64,000 nt of DNA, from assembly GCF_035953295.1 (NCBI RefSeq), contig NZ_CP108370.1, forward strand, positions 3,377,001-3,441,000. Reading direction: 5' to 3'. This DNA comes from Streptomyces sp. NBC_01335 (GTDB lineage Bacteria; Actinomycetota; Actinomycetes; Streptomycetales; Streptomycetaceae). Positions 52,662 to 61,993 of this stretch are shown here, piece after piece. A program made the position numbers and the translations under genes. The first letter of the stretch is position 1; every line of letters begins with the position of its first letter. Under the pieces are notes generated by a model. It was not told where the DNA came from. It ran no database searches and worked only from the letters and a program-made list of their open reading frames with translations.

Positions 52662-53579
52662 GTGACCAGTGAACTGAAGGAAAGTTTCAGCAGCGACTCC
52701 CCGCCGGCCCCGGCGGCCCTCGCCGCCAAGGTCCGTACGCTCGCCCCTTCCATGACCCGTTCCATGCAGCGCGTCGCCGAGGCGGTCGCCGGGGACCCCG
52801 CCGGGTGCGCCGCGCTCACCGTCACGGGCCTCGCCGAGCGGACGGGTACGAGCGAGGCCACCGTGGTCCGCACCGCGCGGCTCCTCGGCTACCCGGGCTA
52901 CCGCGACCTGCGCCTCGCCCTCGCCGGGCTCGCCGCCCACCAGCAGTCGGGGCGGGCCCCCGTGGTCACCGCCGACATAGCCGTGGACGACCCGATCGCC
53001 GACGTGGTCGCCAAGCTCGCCCAGGACGAGCAGCAGACCCTCGCGGACACCGCCGCCGGGCTCGACACCGGGCAGCTCTCCGCCGTCGTGACCGCCGCCG
53101 CCACCGCCCGCCGGATCGACATCTACGGCGCGGGCGCCTCCTCGCTCGTCGGCCAGGACCTGGCGCAGAAGCTGCTCCGGATCGGCCTCATCGCGCACGC
53201 CCACACCGACCCGCACCTCGCGGTCACCAACGCGGTGCAGCTGCGCCCCGGGGATCTCGCCATCGCCATCACCCACTCCGGTTCGACCAGCGACGTCATC
53301 GAACCGCTGCGGGCCGCCTTCGACCGGGGCGCCACCACCGTCGCCATCACCGGCCGCCCCGGCGGCGCCGTCACCCAGTACGCGGACCACGTGCTGACCA
53401 CCGCCACCTCCCGCGAGAGCGAGCTGCGCCCGGCCGCCATGTCCAGCCGGACGAGCCAGCTCCTCGTCGTGGACTGCCTGTTCATAGGCATCGCCCAGCG
53501 CACCTACGAGACGGCGGCGCCCGCCCTCTCCGCTTCGTACGAGGCCCTCGCGCACCGCCACACCCACCGCCGCCGCTGA
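52662..53579 (+). CDS. MurR/RpiR family regulator of MurNAc recycling
   Basis: The 305-residue regulator has an N-terminal HTH_6 helix-turn-helix (ALTVTGLAERTGTSEATVVRTARLLGYPG, given in part) and a C-terminal SIS sugar-phosphate domain (IDIYGAGASS, ITHSGSTSDVIEP). Proteins of this family sense MurNAc 6-phosphate or related sugars. It leads the murQ-EIIBC cluster. The region around the start contains tttcag and ctgaa half-sites that could be an operator. The GTG start is close to AGG, so the true start may be a few codons later. Confidence 0.88.
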   Translation: MTSELKESFSSDSPPAPAALAAKVRTLAPSMTRSMQRVAEAVAGDPAGCAALTVTGLAERTGTSEATVVRTARLLGYPGYRDLRLALAGLAAHQQSGRAPVVTADIAVDDPIADVVAKLAQDEQQTLADTAAGLDTGQLSAVVTAAATARRIDIYGAGASSLVGQDLAQKLLRIGLIAHAHTDPHLAVTNAVQLRPGDLAIAITHSGSTSDVIEPLRAAFDRGATTVAITGRPGGAVTQYADHVLTTATSRESELRPAAMSSRTSQLLVVDCLFIGIAQRTYETAAPALSASYEALAHRHTHRRR

Positions 53580-53626
53580 CCTGCCGCCGCACCCGCACCC
53601 CGTACGCGTGACCCGCACAGAACCGC

Positions 53627-53660
53627 ACGCGCACGCGCACGCGCACCCGCATCCCGCACC
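53627..53660. repeat. Short CG-rich simple repeat
   Basis: cgcacg/cgcacc units repeat in the spacer between the regulator gene and murQ. No coding role is seen. Confidence 0.7.
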
Positions 53661-53696
53661 CCGCACGAGCACCACGAGAAAGCAGAGCCACGCCTC

Positions 53697-54638
53697 ATGT
53701 CCTCCTCCGCGACCGGCCGCGACGGCCTCCTCGCCCAGCTCGCCACCCTCACCACCGAGCAGTTCCGCCCCGAGCTGGCCGAGATCGACCGGCTGCCCAC
53801 TCTGGAGATCGCACGGGTCATGAACGGCGAGGACCGGTCCGTGCCGGACGCCGTCACCGGGCAGCTGGAGCGGATCGCCGCCGCGATCGACGCGATCGCG
53901 GAGCGCATGGCACGCGGCGGCCGGCTGATCTACATGGGCGCGGGCACCGCCGGGCGCCTCGGGGTGCTGGACGCCAGCGAGTGCCCGCCCACCTTCAACA
54001 CCGACCCGTCCCGGGTCGTCGGGCTGATCGCGGGCGGCCCGTCCGCGATGGTGACGGCGGTGGAGGGCGCGGAGGACAGCCGCGAGCTGGCCGCCGCCGA
54101 CCTGGACGCGCTCCGCCTCACCGCCGAGGACACCGTCGTCGGGATCTCCGCCTCGGGCCGCACCCCGTACGCGGTCGGCGCCGTCGAACACGCCCGTGCC
54201 CGGGGCGCGCTCACCGTGGGCCTCTCCTGCAACGAGGGCTCGGCGCTCGCCGCCGCCGCCGACCACGGCGTGGAGGTCGTCACCGGCCCGGAGCTGCTCA
54301 CCGGTTCGACCCGGCTGAAGGCGGGCACGGCGCAGAAGCTGGTCCTCAACATGATCTCGACCATCACGATGATCCGGCTCGGCAAGACGTACGGAAATCT
54401 GATGGTCGACGTGCGGGCCTCCAACGAGAAGCTGCACGCCCGTTCGCACCGGATCGTCGCCCTGGCGACCGGCGCCTCCGACCAGGAGATCGAGGCCGCC
54501 CTCACCGCCACCGGCGGTGAGGTGAAGCCCGCGATCCTCACCATCCTCGGCCAGGTCGACGGCCCCACCGCCGCCGAGCTGCTGACCGCCTCGGACGGCC
54601 ATCTGCGCGCCGCGCTCGCGGCCGCCCCCTCCCTCTGA
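53697..54638 (+). CDS. murQ: N-acetylmuramic acid 6-phosphate etherase
   Basis: The 313-residue SIS-fold lyase splits MurNAc 6-phosphate into GlcNAc 6-phosphate and lactate. It shows IYMGAGTAGRLGVLDASECPPTF with the catalytic Glu, VEGAEDS (second Glu) and ISASGRTPYA, and full family length. Together with the PTS gene downstream it supports import and use of muramic acid from cell walls. Confidence 0.93.
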   Translation: MSSSATGRDGLLAQLATLTTEQFRPELAEIDRLPTLEIARVMNGEDRSVPDAVTGQLERIAAAIDAIAERMARGGRLIYMGAGTAGRLGVLDASECPPTFNTDPSRVVGLIAGGPSAMVTAVEGAEDSRELAAADLDALRLTAEDTVVGISASGRTPYAVGAVEHARARGALTVGLSCNEGSALAAAADHGVEVVTGPELLTGSTRLKAGTAQKLVLNMISTITMIRLGKTYGNLMVDVRASNEKLHARSHRIVALATGASDQEIEAALTATGGEVKPAILTILGQVDGPTAAELLTASDGHLRAALAAAPSL

Positions 54639-54707
54639 CCCCGGCCCGCCCTCCCGGGCACGACCGGGGGCACCCCCCACCCCCCGCACAGCAAGGCACC
54701 ACGCACC

Positions 54708-56273
54708 ATGGCAACTGATGACAAGCACCGCGCCACCGCCGCCGCGATTCTTCCGCTCGTCGGTGGCGCCTCCAACGTCCGTACCGTCGCCCACTGCATG
54801 ACCCGGCTCCGGCTGGGCCTGCTCGACCCGTCCCTCGTGGACGACGAGGCGCTGAAGGCGCTGCCCGCCGTGATGGGCGTGGTCGAGGACGACACGTACC
54901 AGATCGTCCTCGGCCCGGGCAGCGTCGCCCGGGTCACCCCGGAGTTCGAGGCCCTGGTGGAGGAGGCCCGCGCCACGGCCCCGGCGCCCGCCGCCGCCGG
55001 GGTCGCCGCACCCGCCGATCCCCCGACGACCGCTGATGAACTCGCCGCCCAGGGAGCCGAGTTGCGGGCGGCCCGGAAGGCGAAGAACGCCACTCCGTTC
55101 AAGCTCTTCCTGCGGAAGATCGCGAACATCTTCGTCCCGCTGATCCCGGCCCTCATCGGCTGCGGCATCATCGCCGGGCTCAACGGCCTGCTGGTCAACC
55201 TGGGTTGGCTCCCCGGTGTGACGCCCGCGCTGGCGGCTGTCGCGTCCGGGTTCATGGCGCTGATCGCGGTCTTCGTCGGCTACAACACGGCGAAGGAGTT
55301 CGGCGGTACACCGATCCTCGGCGGCGCGGTCGCCGCGATCATCGTGTTCCCGGGGGTCGCCGACATCGAGGCGTTCGGGCAGAAACTCTCGCCCGGCCAG
55401 GGCGGTGTGCTCGGCGCGCTGGGCGCGGCGGTGCTCGCGGTGTACGTGGAGAAGTGGTGCCGCCGCTGGGTGCCCGAGGCACTGGACGTGCTGGTCACCC
55501 CGACCCTCACGGTGCTGATCTCCGGGCTGGTCACGCTCTTCGGCCTGATGTACGTGGCCGGCGAGGTCTCCTCCGCCATCGGTACGGCCGCCGACTGGCT
55601 GCTCTCGCACGGCGGCGCGGGTGCGGGGCTCCTGCTCGGCGGTTTCTTCCTGCCGCTGGTGATGCTCGGCCTGCACCAGGCGCTGATCCCGATCCACACC
55701 ACCCTGATCGAGCAGCAGGGGTACACCGTGCTGCTGCCGATCCTCGCCATGGCGGGCGCCGGACAGGTCGGCGCGGCTGTGGCCGTGTACGTACGCCTCC
55801 CCCGCAACGAGTCGATCCGCCGCACCATCAGGTCCGCCCTCCCCGCCGGTCTGCTGGGCGTCGGCGAACCGCTGATCTACGGCGTCTCGCTGCCGCTGGG
55901 CCGCCCGTTCGTCACGGCGTGCGTCGGCGGCGCGTTCGGCGGCGCCTTCGTCGGCTTCTTCAACCAGCTCGGCACCTCGGTCGGCTCGACCGCGATCGGC
56001 CCGTCCGGCTGGGCCCTCTTCCCGCTCCTCGACGGCAACCACGGCCTCGGCGGCACCCTCGCGATCTACGCGGGCGGGCTGCTCGTCGGCTACGTCGCCG
56101 GCTTCGTCGCCACGTACTGCTTCGGCTTCAGCAAGGGGCTGCTGGCCGAGTTCAACGTGGAGCAGGGGGTGGCGGGTGCCGGTACGACCACGGTGGTGAC
56201 CGGTTCGCCGGGCGCCACGGACGCTCCGGACTCCTCCGACCCGGGGCAGCGCCCCGCTCCGGCGAAGGTCTGA
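54708..56273 (+). CDS. PTS EIIBC permease, probably for MurNAc
   Basis: The 521-residue protein has an N-terminal EIIB domain with the phosphorylated Cys 30 (AHCMTRLRL) and a long EIIC domain with about ten membrane segments, including the GxHxxxxP-like stretch LHQALIPIH. No EIIA is fused, so EIIA must come from elsewhere, typically the glucose-type EIIA. The position directly after murQ suggests MurP-type specificity for N-acetylmuramic acid, although GlcNAc or another amino-sugar is possible. A Thr/Ser/Pro-rich tail follows. Confidence 0.85.
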   Translation: MATDDKHRATAAAILPLVGGASNVRTVAHCMTRLRLGLLDPSLVDDEALKALPAVMGVVEDDTYQIVLGPGSVARVTPEFEALVEEARATAPAPAAAGVAAPADPPTTADELAAQGAELRAARKAKNATPFKLFLRKIANIFVPLIPALIGCGIIAGLNGLLVNLGWLPGVTPALAAVASGFMALIAVFVGYNTAKEFGGTPILGGAVAAIIVFPGVADIEAFGQKLSPGQGGVLGALGAAVLAVYVEKWCRRWVPEALDVLVTPTLTVLISGLVTLFGLMYVAGEVSSAIGTAADWLLSHGGAGAGLLLGGFFLPLVMLGLHQALIPIHTTLIEQQGYTVLLPILAMAGAGQVGAAVAVYVRLPRNESIRRTIRSALPAGLLGVGEPLIYGVSLPLGRPFVTACVGGAFGGAFVGFFNQLGTSVGSTAIGPSGWALFPLLDGNHGLGGTLAIYAGGLLVGYVAGFVATYCFGFSKGLLAEFNVEQGVAGAGTTTVVTGSPGATDAPDSSDPGQRPAPAKV

Positions 56274-56298
56274 GGCCCGTCCCCTCTGTACGCGTACG

Positions 56299-56339
56299 CG
56301 CCACGGGCCGCCCTTCTCCGCGAGGGGCGGCCCGTGGCG
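56299..56339. terminator. Bidirectional terminator
   Basis: A 15-bp perfect stem (56299-56313 with 56325-56339) and 11-base loop lie between the PTS and DUF5707 genes, which converge. Confidence 0.85.
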
Positions 56340-56351
56340 TGCGTGACGCGA

Positions 56352-56387
56352 TCACGAGGTCACGAGGTCACGAGGTCACGAGGTCAC
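56352..56387. repeat. 8-bp tandem repeat at DUF5707 stop codon
   Basis: Unit tcacgagg occurs four times from 56352 to 56383, followed by tcac. The stop codon of the DUF5707 gene lies at the boundary (56384-56386). Confidence 0.92.
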
Positions 56388-56842
56388 CCGATCGTGAAGT
56401 CGGCGGCCTCGGTCTCCAGGGTGGTGGTGCCGTCCCCGGCGGTGGCCAGCACGGCCGTGTGCCAGACCCCGCGCGGGGCCTCCTCGGCGTCCTCGCGGGT
56501 GAAGGCGACCCGGTAGGTGCAGTGCACGGTGTCCCCGCCGGAAGGCTCGCACTCCGCCGTCTCGACGGCGGCCATGTCCTTCTCGGTCAGGTGCATGTCG
56601 GAGAAGGACGAGTCCGCCGGCCAGACCAGGACGTTCACCTTCTTCACGCCCTCGGTCGACGTGACGTCCGTGGTGAAGGTCAACGAGCCGTCCCGGTCGC
56701 CGTCCGGGGCGACGTAACGGGCGGTGCTGTGCGCCAGGACGGGCGACTGCGGCTCGCCGGCGTACGCCACGGCGAAGGCTCCGGCGCCCCCGAGGGCCAC
56801 CACTCCGGCAACCACGGACAGGACGGCGATGCGTCGGGACAT
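56384..56842 (-). CDS. Secreted DUF5707 protein
   Basis: The 152-residue protein starts with MSRRIAVLSVVAGVVALGG (signal peptide or anchor) and continues with a beta-rich extracellular domain (SARYVAPDG-like start, here STARYVAPDG; VTSTEGVKKVNVLVWPAD; CTYRVAF). This matches DUF5707 of Streptomyces. Its function is unknown. GGGTTCTCC precedes the ATG rather than a strong ribosome site. Confidence 0.82.
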   Translation of the reverse strand: MSRRIAVLSVVAGVVALGGAGAFAVAYAGEPQSPVLAHSTARYVAPDGDRDGSLTFTTDVTSTEGVKKVNVLVWPADSSFSDMHLTEKDMAAVETAECEPSGGDTVHCTYRVAFTREDAEEAPRGVWHTAVLATAGDGTTTLETEAADFTIG

Positions 56843-56985
56843 GAGGGTTCTCCAAAGTCGTCGTCTCAGCGGGACCGGCGCCCCCAACCGCGCGCCGTCC
56901 AACCGATACTCGTCGCGCCGGACCCGCCGGACATGAGTACCGGGACTCACCCGGAGTGGGTGACCGCGCCCGCGCCCTGGGGACT

Positions 56986-57432
56986 TCAGTCCTGAGCCAG
57001 CCGCAGATCGACGAACGGGACGGTGTCGCCCGGCAGCAGGTACGTCTCCACCTCCACGAACCCCCGCGCCCTAGCGAACTCCAGCCCCTCGGCGTTGCTG
57101 CCCAGCACCACGGTCTCCACGGTCTCCGCCCCCAGCCGGCGGGCGACCGCGAGCCCGTGCGTGTACAGCGCGGTGCCGTACCCCCTCCTCCGGCGGTCGG
57201 GGAGGACGCGCGCGATCACCGTCGCCACCCCCTCGCCGGCGGCCGGCGGGCGCACGGTCGAGCAGCCGACCACCTCTCCCGCCACGTGCGCCACGAACAG
57301 CCGGTTGCGGGAGCGGCGTTCCCGCACCTCCTCGGCGGTGAGGAGCGCGGTCGGGATGATCAGGTTGTGGACCTGCCGCCAGGCCTCGGCCCGGGAGTCG
57401 TCGACGACGGGGTCTATGTCGAGTGCGTTCAT
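56986..57432 (-). CDS. GNAT family N-acetyltransferase
   Basis: The 148-residue protein has the GNAT acetyl-CoA loop (LPDRRRRGYGTALY, motif A) and a C-terminal motif B (NAEGLEFARARGFVEVE). The substrate is unknown. The start is ATG at 57432; upstream in-frame sequence is unlikely to be coding. Confidence 0.85.
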   Translation of the reverse strand: MNALDIDPVVDDSRAEAWRQVHNLIIPTALLTAEEVRERRSRNRLFVAHVAGEVVGCSTVRPPAAGEGVATVIARVLPDRRRRGYGTALYTHGLAVARRLGAETVETVVLGSNAEGLEFARARGFVEVETYLLPGDTVPFVDLRLAQD

Positions 57433-57509
57433 GGCGGCATGAGACCCGCCTCCCGGGCCCGGCGTCAACGGGATCGGCGGTTCGCAGGAAGGCCGGCGGC
57501 ACTCCTGCG

Positions 57510-58289
57510 TCAGCCCCGCACGTGCAGCCCGAAGCCACTGCGCCCCGCGGGCTCCAGGCCCTCCTTCAGCAGCAGCGAGGGGATGTCGTAGTCACCGAAG
57601 TTCTGCGGCCGGAACGCGATCGGATCGGTCGTCTCCAGAGTCAGCAAGCGCTGCCGCCACGCCTTGGCGACCTCCGGGTACTCCGCGTCGGTCATCCGGT
57701 CGGTGCCGTACAGCACGAACGGCGGCAGCACCTCGATGCCCGGGTAGTAGAGGATGCCGTGCTGGATCGGGAAGAGCAGATCATCGATGGGGCCGTTGAT
57801 CCCGCGGGCGGTGTAGTGCGACTCCGGGCCGCCGGTGGTCACCGACAACAGGGCTCTGCGGCCCGCGAGGGTACCTTCGCCGAAGCGCTCGCCGTACTTG
57901 GTGTCGCTGTGCTCGCCGACGCCGTACGCGAAGTGGAAGGAGAACACGCGGTCCACCCAGCCCTTGAGGATCGCGGGCATCGAGTACCACCACAGCGGGA
58001 ACTGGAAGATGATCGTGTCGGCCCACAGCAGCTTCTCCTGCTCGGCGCGGACGTCGGGGGTGAGCGTCCCGGCGTCGAAGGCCCGGCCCGAGTCCCGCGC
58101 GACCTGCAAAGGGGTGGAGGCGTCGGGTCCGTAGTCCGCCGCGTCCACGACCGCCTTCCAGCCCATCGCGTACAGATCACTCACCCGCACCTCGTGCCCG
58201 GCGCCCTCCAGGGTGGACACCGCGAGGTCCTTCAACGAGCCGTTCAGGGACTTCGGCTCCGGGTGGGCGTGGACGATCAGCGTCTTCAT
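57510..58289 (-). CDS. NAD(P)H-dependent flavoprotein oxidoreductase
   Basis: The 259-residue protein is a flavodoxin-fold quinone reductase (YwrO/KefF/NQO1 type). It shows VHAHPEPKSLNGSLK (FMN phosphate site), FQFPLWWYSMPAILKGWVDRVF (given in part) and TTGGPESHYT. It probably detoxifies quinones or electrophiles. It is head-to-head with an XRE regulator, which likely controls it. Confidence 0.9.
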   Translation of the reverse strand: MKTLIVHAHPEPKSLNGSLKDLAVSTLEGAGHEVRVSDLYAMGWKAVVDAADYGPDASTPLQVARDSGRAFDAGTLTPDVRAEQEKLLWADTIIFQFPLWWYSMPAILKGWVDRVFSFHFAYGVGEHSDTKYGERFGEGTLAGRRALLSVTTGGPESHYTARGINGPIDDLLFPIQHGILYYPGIEVLPPFVLYGTDRMTDAEYPEVAKAWRQRLLTLETTDPIAFRPQNFGDYDIPSLLLKEGLEPAGRSGFGLHVRG

Positions 58290-58438
58290 GGGAACTCCTT
58301 CGGTCGGATTCCCTGGAGTCTGGCCGCCCCGACGCCCGGTGTTCAGGGGCGCCGCTTCCGTCGGACCGGACTTCCTGGTAACGGCAGGACCACCCTCACC
58401 GGGTCTCGTCGGCAGCCGCCGTGACCATACTGGGAGGC

Positions 58439-59287
58439 ATGGACGATCTCGCGGGCTTCCTCAGGACGCGGCGTTCCCGGGTCGACCCGTCGTCGGTCGG
58501 CATCCGCGCCGACAGCCGGCGCCGGGTCGCGGGACTGCGCCGCGAAGAGGTCGCGCACCTGTCCGGGGTCAGCGTCGACTACTACGTACGCCTGGAGCAG
58601 GGACGCGCGACCCAACCCTCCGACCAGGTGCTCGACGCGCTGGCCCGGGTGCTCGGCCTGGACGAGACCGAACGCGAACACCTCTCCCGGCTCGCCTGTC
58701 AGCGCCGCCGCGCGAAGGCACCGGGCAGCCGCATCCGCCCCGAGTTGCTGCGCGTCCTCGACCTGGTCGCGGAGGCCCCCGCGTTCATCATGAACCACCG
58801 CCTGGACGTGCTCGCCGGCAACCGCCTCGCCGGACTCCTCTTCGGCCGGCCGGTGCCGGGCCTGAACACCGCCCGGCACCTCTTCCTGGAGGAGGCCGAG
58901 CGCGGCCTCTACGCGGACTGGGAGAAGTGCACCCTGGATGTGGTCGGGCACCTGCGTCTGGCCGTCGGCCAGTACCCCGACGACCCCCGCCTGGCGTCGC
59001 TCATCGGCGAGTTGGCGATGGGCAGCGAGCGGTTCCGTCGCCTCTGGGCGCGCGCGGACGTACGCGCCCGCACCCACGGGCGCAAGCCGTACCGGCACCC
59101 GTTGGTCGGCCTGCTCGAACTGCACCAGGAGAACTTCGGCCTCCCCGGCGAATCCGGCATGGAGTTGGTGGTCCTCTCCGCGACACCCGGCAGCCCCGCC
59201 GAGGACGGGCTGCGCCTGCTTTCGAGCCTGGGCACGGAGAACGGTGACGTGGAGGAACCGTCGGTGCGCGCCCGGACGCGCGAGTAG
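58439..59287 (+). CDS. XRE family regulator with MmyB-like ligand domain
   Basis: The 282-residue protein has an N-terminal helix-turn-helix (GLRREEVAHLSGVSVDYYVRLEQGR, given in part) and a C-terminal MmyB-like ligand-binding domain (FIMNHRLDVLAGNRLAGLLFG). Such regulators often sit divergent to reductases in actinomycetes. The ATG at 58439 is chosen over an earlier in-frame one because GGGAGG lies just before it. Confidence 0.9.
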   Translation: MDDLAGFLRTRRSRVDPSSVGIRADSRRRVAGLRREEVAHLSGVSVDYYVRLEQGRATQPSDQVLDALARVLGLDETEREHLSRLACQRRRAKAPGSRIRPELLRVLDLVAEAPAFIMNHRLDVLAGNRLAGLLFGRPVPGLNTARHLFLEEAERGLYADWEKCTLDVVGHLRLAVGQYPDDPRLASLIGELAMGSERFRRLWARADVRARTHGRKPYRHPLVGLLELHQENFGLPGESGMELVVLSATPGSPAEDGLRLLSSLGTENGDVEEPSVRARTRE

Positions 59288-59482
59288 CCCGCGCGGTCGG
59301 CACCGCCGGCACGCGGTTCAGGACTCCTGAGCCCGAACTCCAGTGCGTTCACGGAGTGCGTGTGTGAAGCCCGGGTTCGCGGGCACGCGATCCAATGAGC
59401 GCATCTCACCGGCCGTACGCATCGCGGTTCGCACAGCCGGGCGGGGAGCGCGACCGAAGGACCGCCGAGGAAGGAGCGACCC

Positions 59483-59836
59483 ATGAGCACCGACCCGTGG
59501 GGTTACCACCCTGCCAGCGGCCACATCTCCGGAACCGACCTGACCGGATTCGCGGTCGAAGCCGTCGACGGGCACGTCGGCAAGGTCGACAAGCACTCCG
59601 ACGAGGTGGGTTCCGCCCACCTCCTGGTGGACACCGGGGTGTGGATCTTCGGGCGGGAGGTCCTGCTGCCCGCAGGCGCGGTCTCCCGGATCGACACGGA
59701 GGAACGCGTGGTCCACGTCGACCTCACGAAGGAACAGATCAAGGATTCACCGGAGTTCGAACGGCAGACGCACTCGGGCGACCCGGCCTACTACACGGAC
59801 CTGGCCACCTATTACGGGATGCACCGGCTGATCTGA
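59483..59836 (+). CDS. PRC-barrel domain protein
   Basis: The 117-residue protein consists of a PRC-barrel-like beta domain (FAVEAVDGHVGKVDKHSD, then AVSRIDTEERVVHVDLTKEQI) with a short C-terminal part. It is a common small Streptomyces stress-type protein with unknown role. GAAGGAG precedes the ATG. The following 311-bp spacer separates it from the eCIS-cargo-like gene. Confidence 0.85.
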   Translation: MSTDPWGYHPASGHISGTDLTGFAVEAVDGHVGKVDKHSDEVGSAHLLVDTGVWIFGREVLLPAGAVSRIDTEERVVHVDLTKEQIKDSPEFERQTHSGDPAYYTDLATYYGMHRLI

Positions 59837-60147
59837 CGCCTCGCCGTCTTCCGTCGCCGTCCTGCCGTACGCACCACGAACACGAACACGGACCACGGAC
59901 CACGGAACACCGGGAACAGAGCACGGTCGCACAACGCACGTCGTACGTCGCACAGAGCGGGGCGGGCCCGAAGAGGGTTCGCCCCGCGACGCGTGCCCGG
60001 GGCCGATGCGCCCGGTGGCCCGGTTGCGGGCCGCCTCCGGGCCACCGCGGGGCGGGCCGCCCCCGGGAATTTCCCTGCCGTTCCTCCTCTGCCCACCTGG
60101 CCTGGCTACTCTCCCCCCGCCCGGTCCAGCACAGGAGAGGTACGTCC
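59837..60147. other. Spacer before the eCIS-cargo-like gene
   Basis: I see no gene here. It has short degenerate repeats (cacgaac/cacgga units near 59875-59910) and GC-rich hairpin-prone DNA around 60015-60065. A promoter for the next gene probably lies near 60090-60125. Confidence 0.5.
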
Positions 60148-61728
60148 ATGAGCGCCTCGGTCCACCGCACCTCACCACGGCCCCGGGTTTCCCCGATGCC
60201 GGGCAGGCAGCCTCAGGACCGGAGCCGGGGAGCGAGCCCGTACGGCACCCCGGCGCAGCGCGCCCTCCTCTCGATCCAGTCCAGCGCCGGCAACCGGGCA
60301 GCGACCACGATGGTGCAGCGCGCCAGGGAAGCAGCCGCGGAGCGCCAGGACGCGGCTCCGACGAACGTCAACACCACCTCCCGATCGCAGAGATACCGCG
60401 ACCGGGCAGCCGCGGGCTTCGACAGGCTCAAGAAGAACTTCGAGTTCATCGACACCTTCGTCAAGGGCATCCAGACCCCCACCAACGCGGGCTTCGCCCA
60501 GCACGCCTCCGCCACGGCCGACGAAGGCCTCAAGCACTCCGCCGCCGGCTCGGGATCCGGCGCCGCCGGGGTGGGCATCGGTGCGGAAGCCCTCGGCGCG
60601 TACATCAGCGGCAAGGACGGGCTCGAAGCCCGGAAGAACATGGCGAAGCACAAGGACGGAGCCGCCCATCACGGGGCGAGGAAGAAGTTCATCTCCAAGA
60701 CGTCCGACGCCTTCGTCAGCGCCGCAAGCTCGATCAACCAGTCCCTCGCTTTCACCAAGGAGATGACCAAGGCCACGAAGGCGGCGGACGCCCTGGCGGC
60801 ATCCGAGGCGAGCGGAGTCGGCTCCAGTCTCGTCGGCGGGGTGAAGGGAACACGCGCCGCGGTCCGCACCGCGACGACGCTCCGCAAGCACCACGCACTG
60901 AAAGCCTTCGAGAAACCCGACCGCGTCGAAGACACGGACCTGACCCGGCTGACGCAGGCACGGAGCGAAGCCGACCTGGCCATGGCCAGGGCCTACGTCG
61001 CCATGGACTCCCTGTGGGACCGCGAGGACGGGAACGGGCTGGAGGACATGCCGGCCGCCATCGACAAGGCCCTGTCGGCGATGGACGGCGCCCGCAACGC
61101 CGCCGACCAGTTCCGGCAGGCCGAGGACAAGAACACGATCAACACGGTGGTCGAGTACGCGATCGGCAAGCAGAAGAACAAGATGGCCAAGCAGGCCGTC
61201 ACGGCCGTGGGTGAAACCGCCAAGGCCGCGGGCGGCATCGTGACGGCGGTCGCCGCCACCGCGGGCGCGGCCGGGCTCGCGAGCAATCCGGTCGGCTGGG
61301 GCATCGCCGCGTCCGCGGCCGGCCTCATCCTCGGCGTCGCCGCCTACAAGGGGGGCCGCGCGGGCACGAAGCGCTACGAGGGGGCCCGCCACCCCGAACG
61401 CTGGGCCGCGGACGGGGCGGCCCCGAAGACGCCGGCCTCCCGCGAAGAGGCGCTGAAGGAGGCCCTGAAGTTCTGGAAGAAGGTCGAGAACGGCGAACGC
61501 CAGGCGATGGCGCGCAGGATCTACGCCCTGGCGGCGGGTCCGGACATCGAGGGGAGCGGTCACACGACGACGGAGATGCGGGACTCGGCCAGATCCCTCC
61601 TCGTCATCCTCAAGGCAGGCCCCACCAACCAGAAGCTGACGCCCGAGGCGTGGGCGGCGTCCCTCGACGACCCGGGCAAGAGCGCCGCCTGGGTCAAGGA
61701 GATAGCGGAACAGCTGTCCTCGGCGTGA
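60148..61728 (+). CDS. eCIS-cargo-like protein with LQ/AGN motif
   Basis: The 526-residue protein begins with a Pro/Arg-rich leader and then the motif [20 protein letters not shown] (residues 39-58). This motif is close to the leader motif (L.LQR.AGN.A...LVQR) of proteins associated with extracellular contractile injection systems (eCIS) in Streptomyces, often in DUF4157-type toxins. The rest is mostly helical. A Gly/Ala-rich hydrophobic stretch at about residues 360-405 could span a membrane or form a pore. I recognise no catalytic motif. No eCIS tail, sheath or baseplate gene is in this window, so it would be an orphan cargo. AGGAGAGG precedes the ATG. A 39-bp tandem repeat begins at its stop codon. 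Confidence 0.7.
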   Translation: MSASVHRTSPRPRVSPMPGRQPQDRSRGASPYGTPAQRALLSIQSSAGNRAATTMVQRAREAAAERQDAAPTNVNTTSRSQRYRDRAAAGFDRLKKNFEFIDTFVKGIQTPTNAGFAQHASATADEGLKHSAAGSGSGAAGVGIGAEALGAYISGKDGLEARKNMAKHKDGAAHHGARKKFISKTSDAFVSAASSINQSLAFTKEMTKATKAADALAASEASGVGSSLVGGVKGTRAAVRTATTLRKHHALKAFEKPDRVEDTDLTRLTQARSEADLAMARAYVAMDSLWDREDGNGLEDMPAAIDKALSAMDGARNAADQFRQAEDKNTINTVVEYAIGKQKNKMAKQAVTAVGETAKAAGGIVTAVAATAGAAGLASNPVGWGIAASAAGLILGVAAYKGGRAGTKRYEGARHPERWAADGAAPKTPASREEALKEALKFWKKVENGERQAMARRIYALAAGPDIEGSGHTTTEMRDSARSLLVILKAGPTNQKLTPEAWAASLDDPGKSAAWVKEIAEQLSSA

Positions 61729-61824
61729 CCGGGAGACGGGGCCGCGAGACGGGACCTGGAGGCGTGACCGGGAGACGGGACCGCGAGACGGGACCAGGAG
61801 GCGGGGCCGGGAGACGGGACCGCG
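61723..61824. repeat. 39-bp tandem repeat over the stop codon
   Basis: Two full 39-bp units (61723-61761, 61762-61800) and a partial third begin gcgtgaccgggagacgg. The first unit contains the TGA of the eCIS-cargo-like gene. The copies differ at two or three positions. Confidence 0.9.
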
Positions 61825-61993
61825 TCGCTCCTTCCGGTCATGCCCCCGCGTCGCGCCGTCGAGCGCCCCCTGCCGCCGCCCCGCCGTCATGTCGGCGTGC
61901 GCCTCGATATCGTCGAAGAGCACAGGGGCGAGGTCATCGGTCCGTCTGCCGAGTGACGGGCCCGATGGCGTACGGCCGCCGCCGGACGGCCCC

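Noticed and set aside
53580..53696. Z-DNA or regulatory element in the CG-rich repeat before murQ
   Set aside because: Simple low-complexity GC repeats are common in this genome and nothing links it to regulation.
61723..61824. CRISPR or origin-like repeat
   Set aside because: Tandem 39-bp copies without spacers; no replication genes or iteron pattern nearby.
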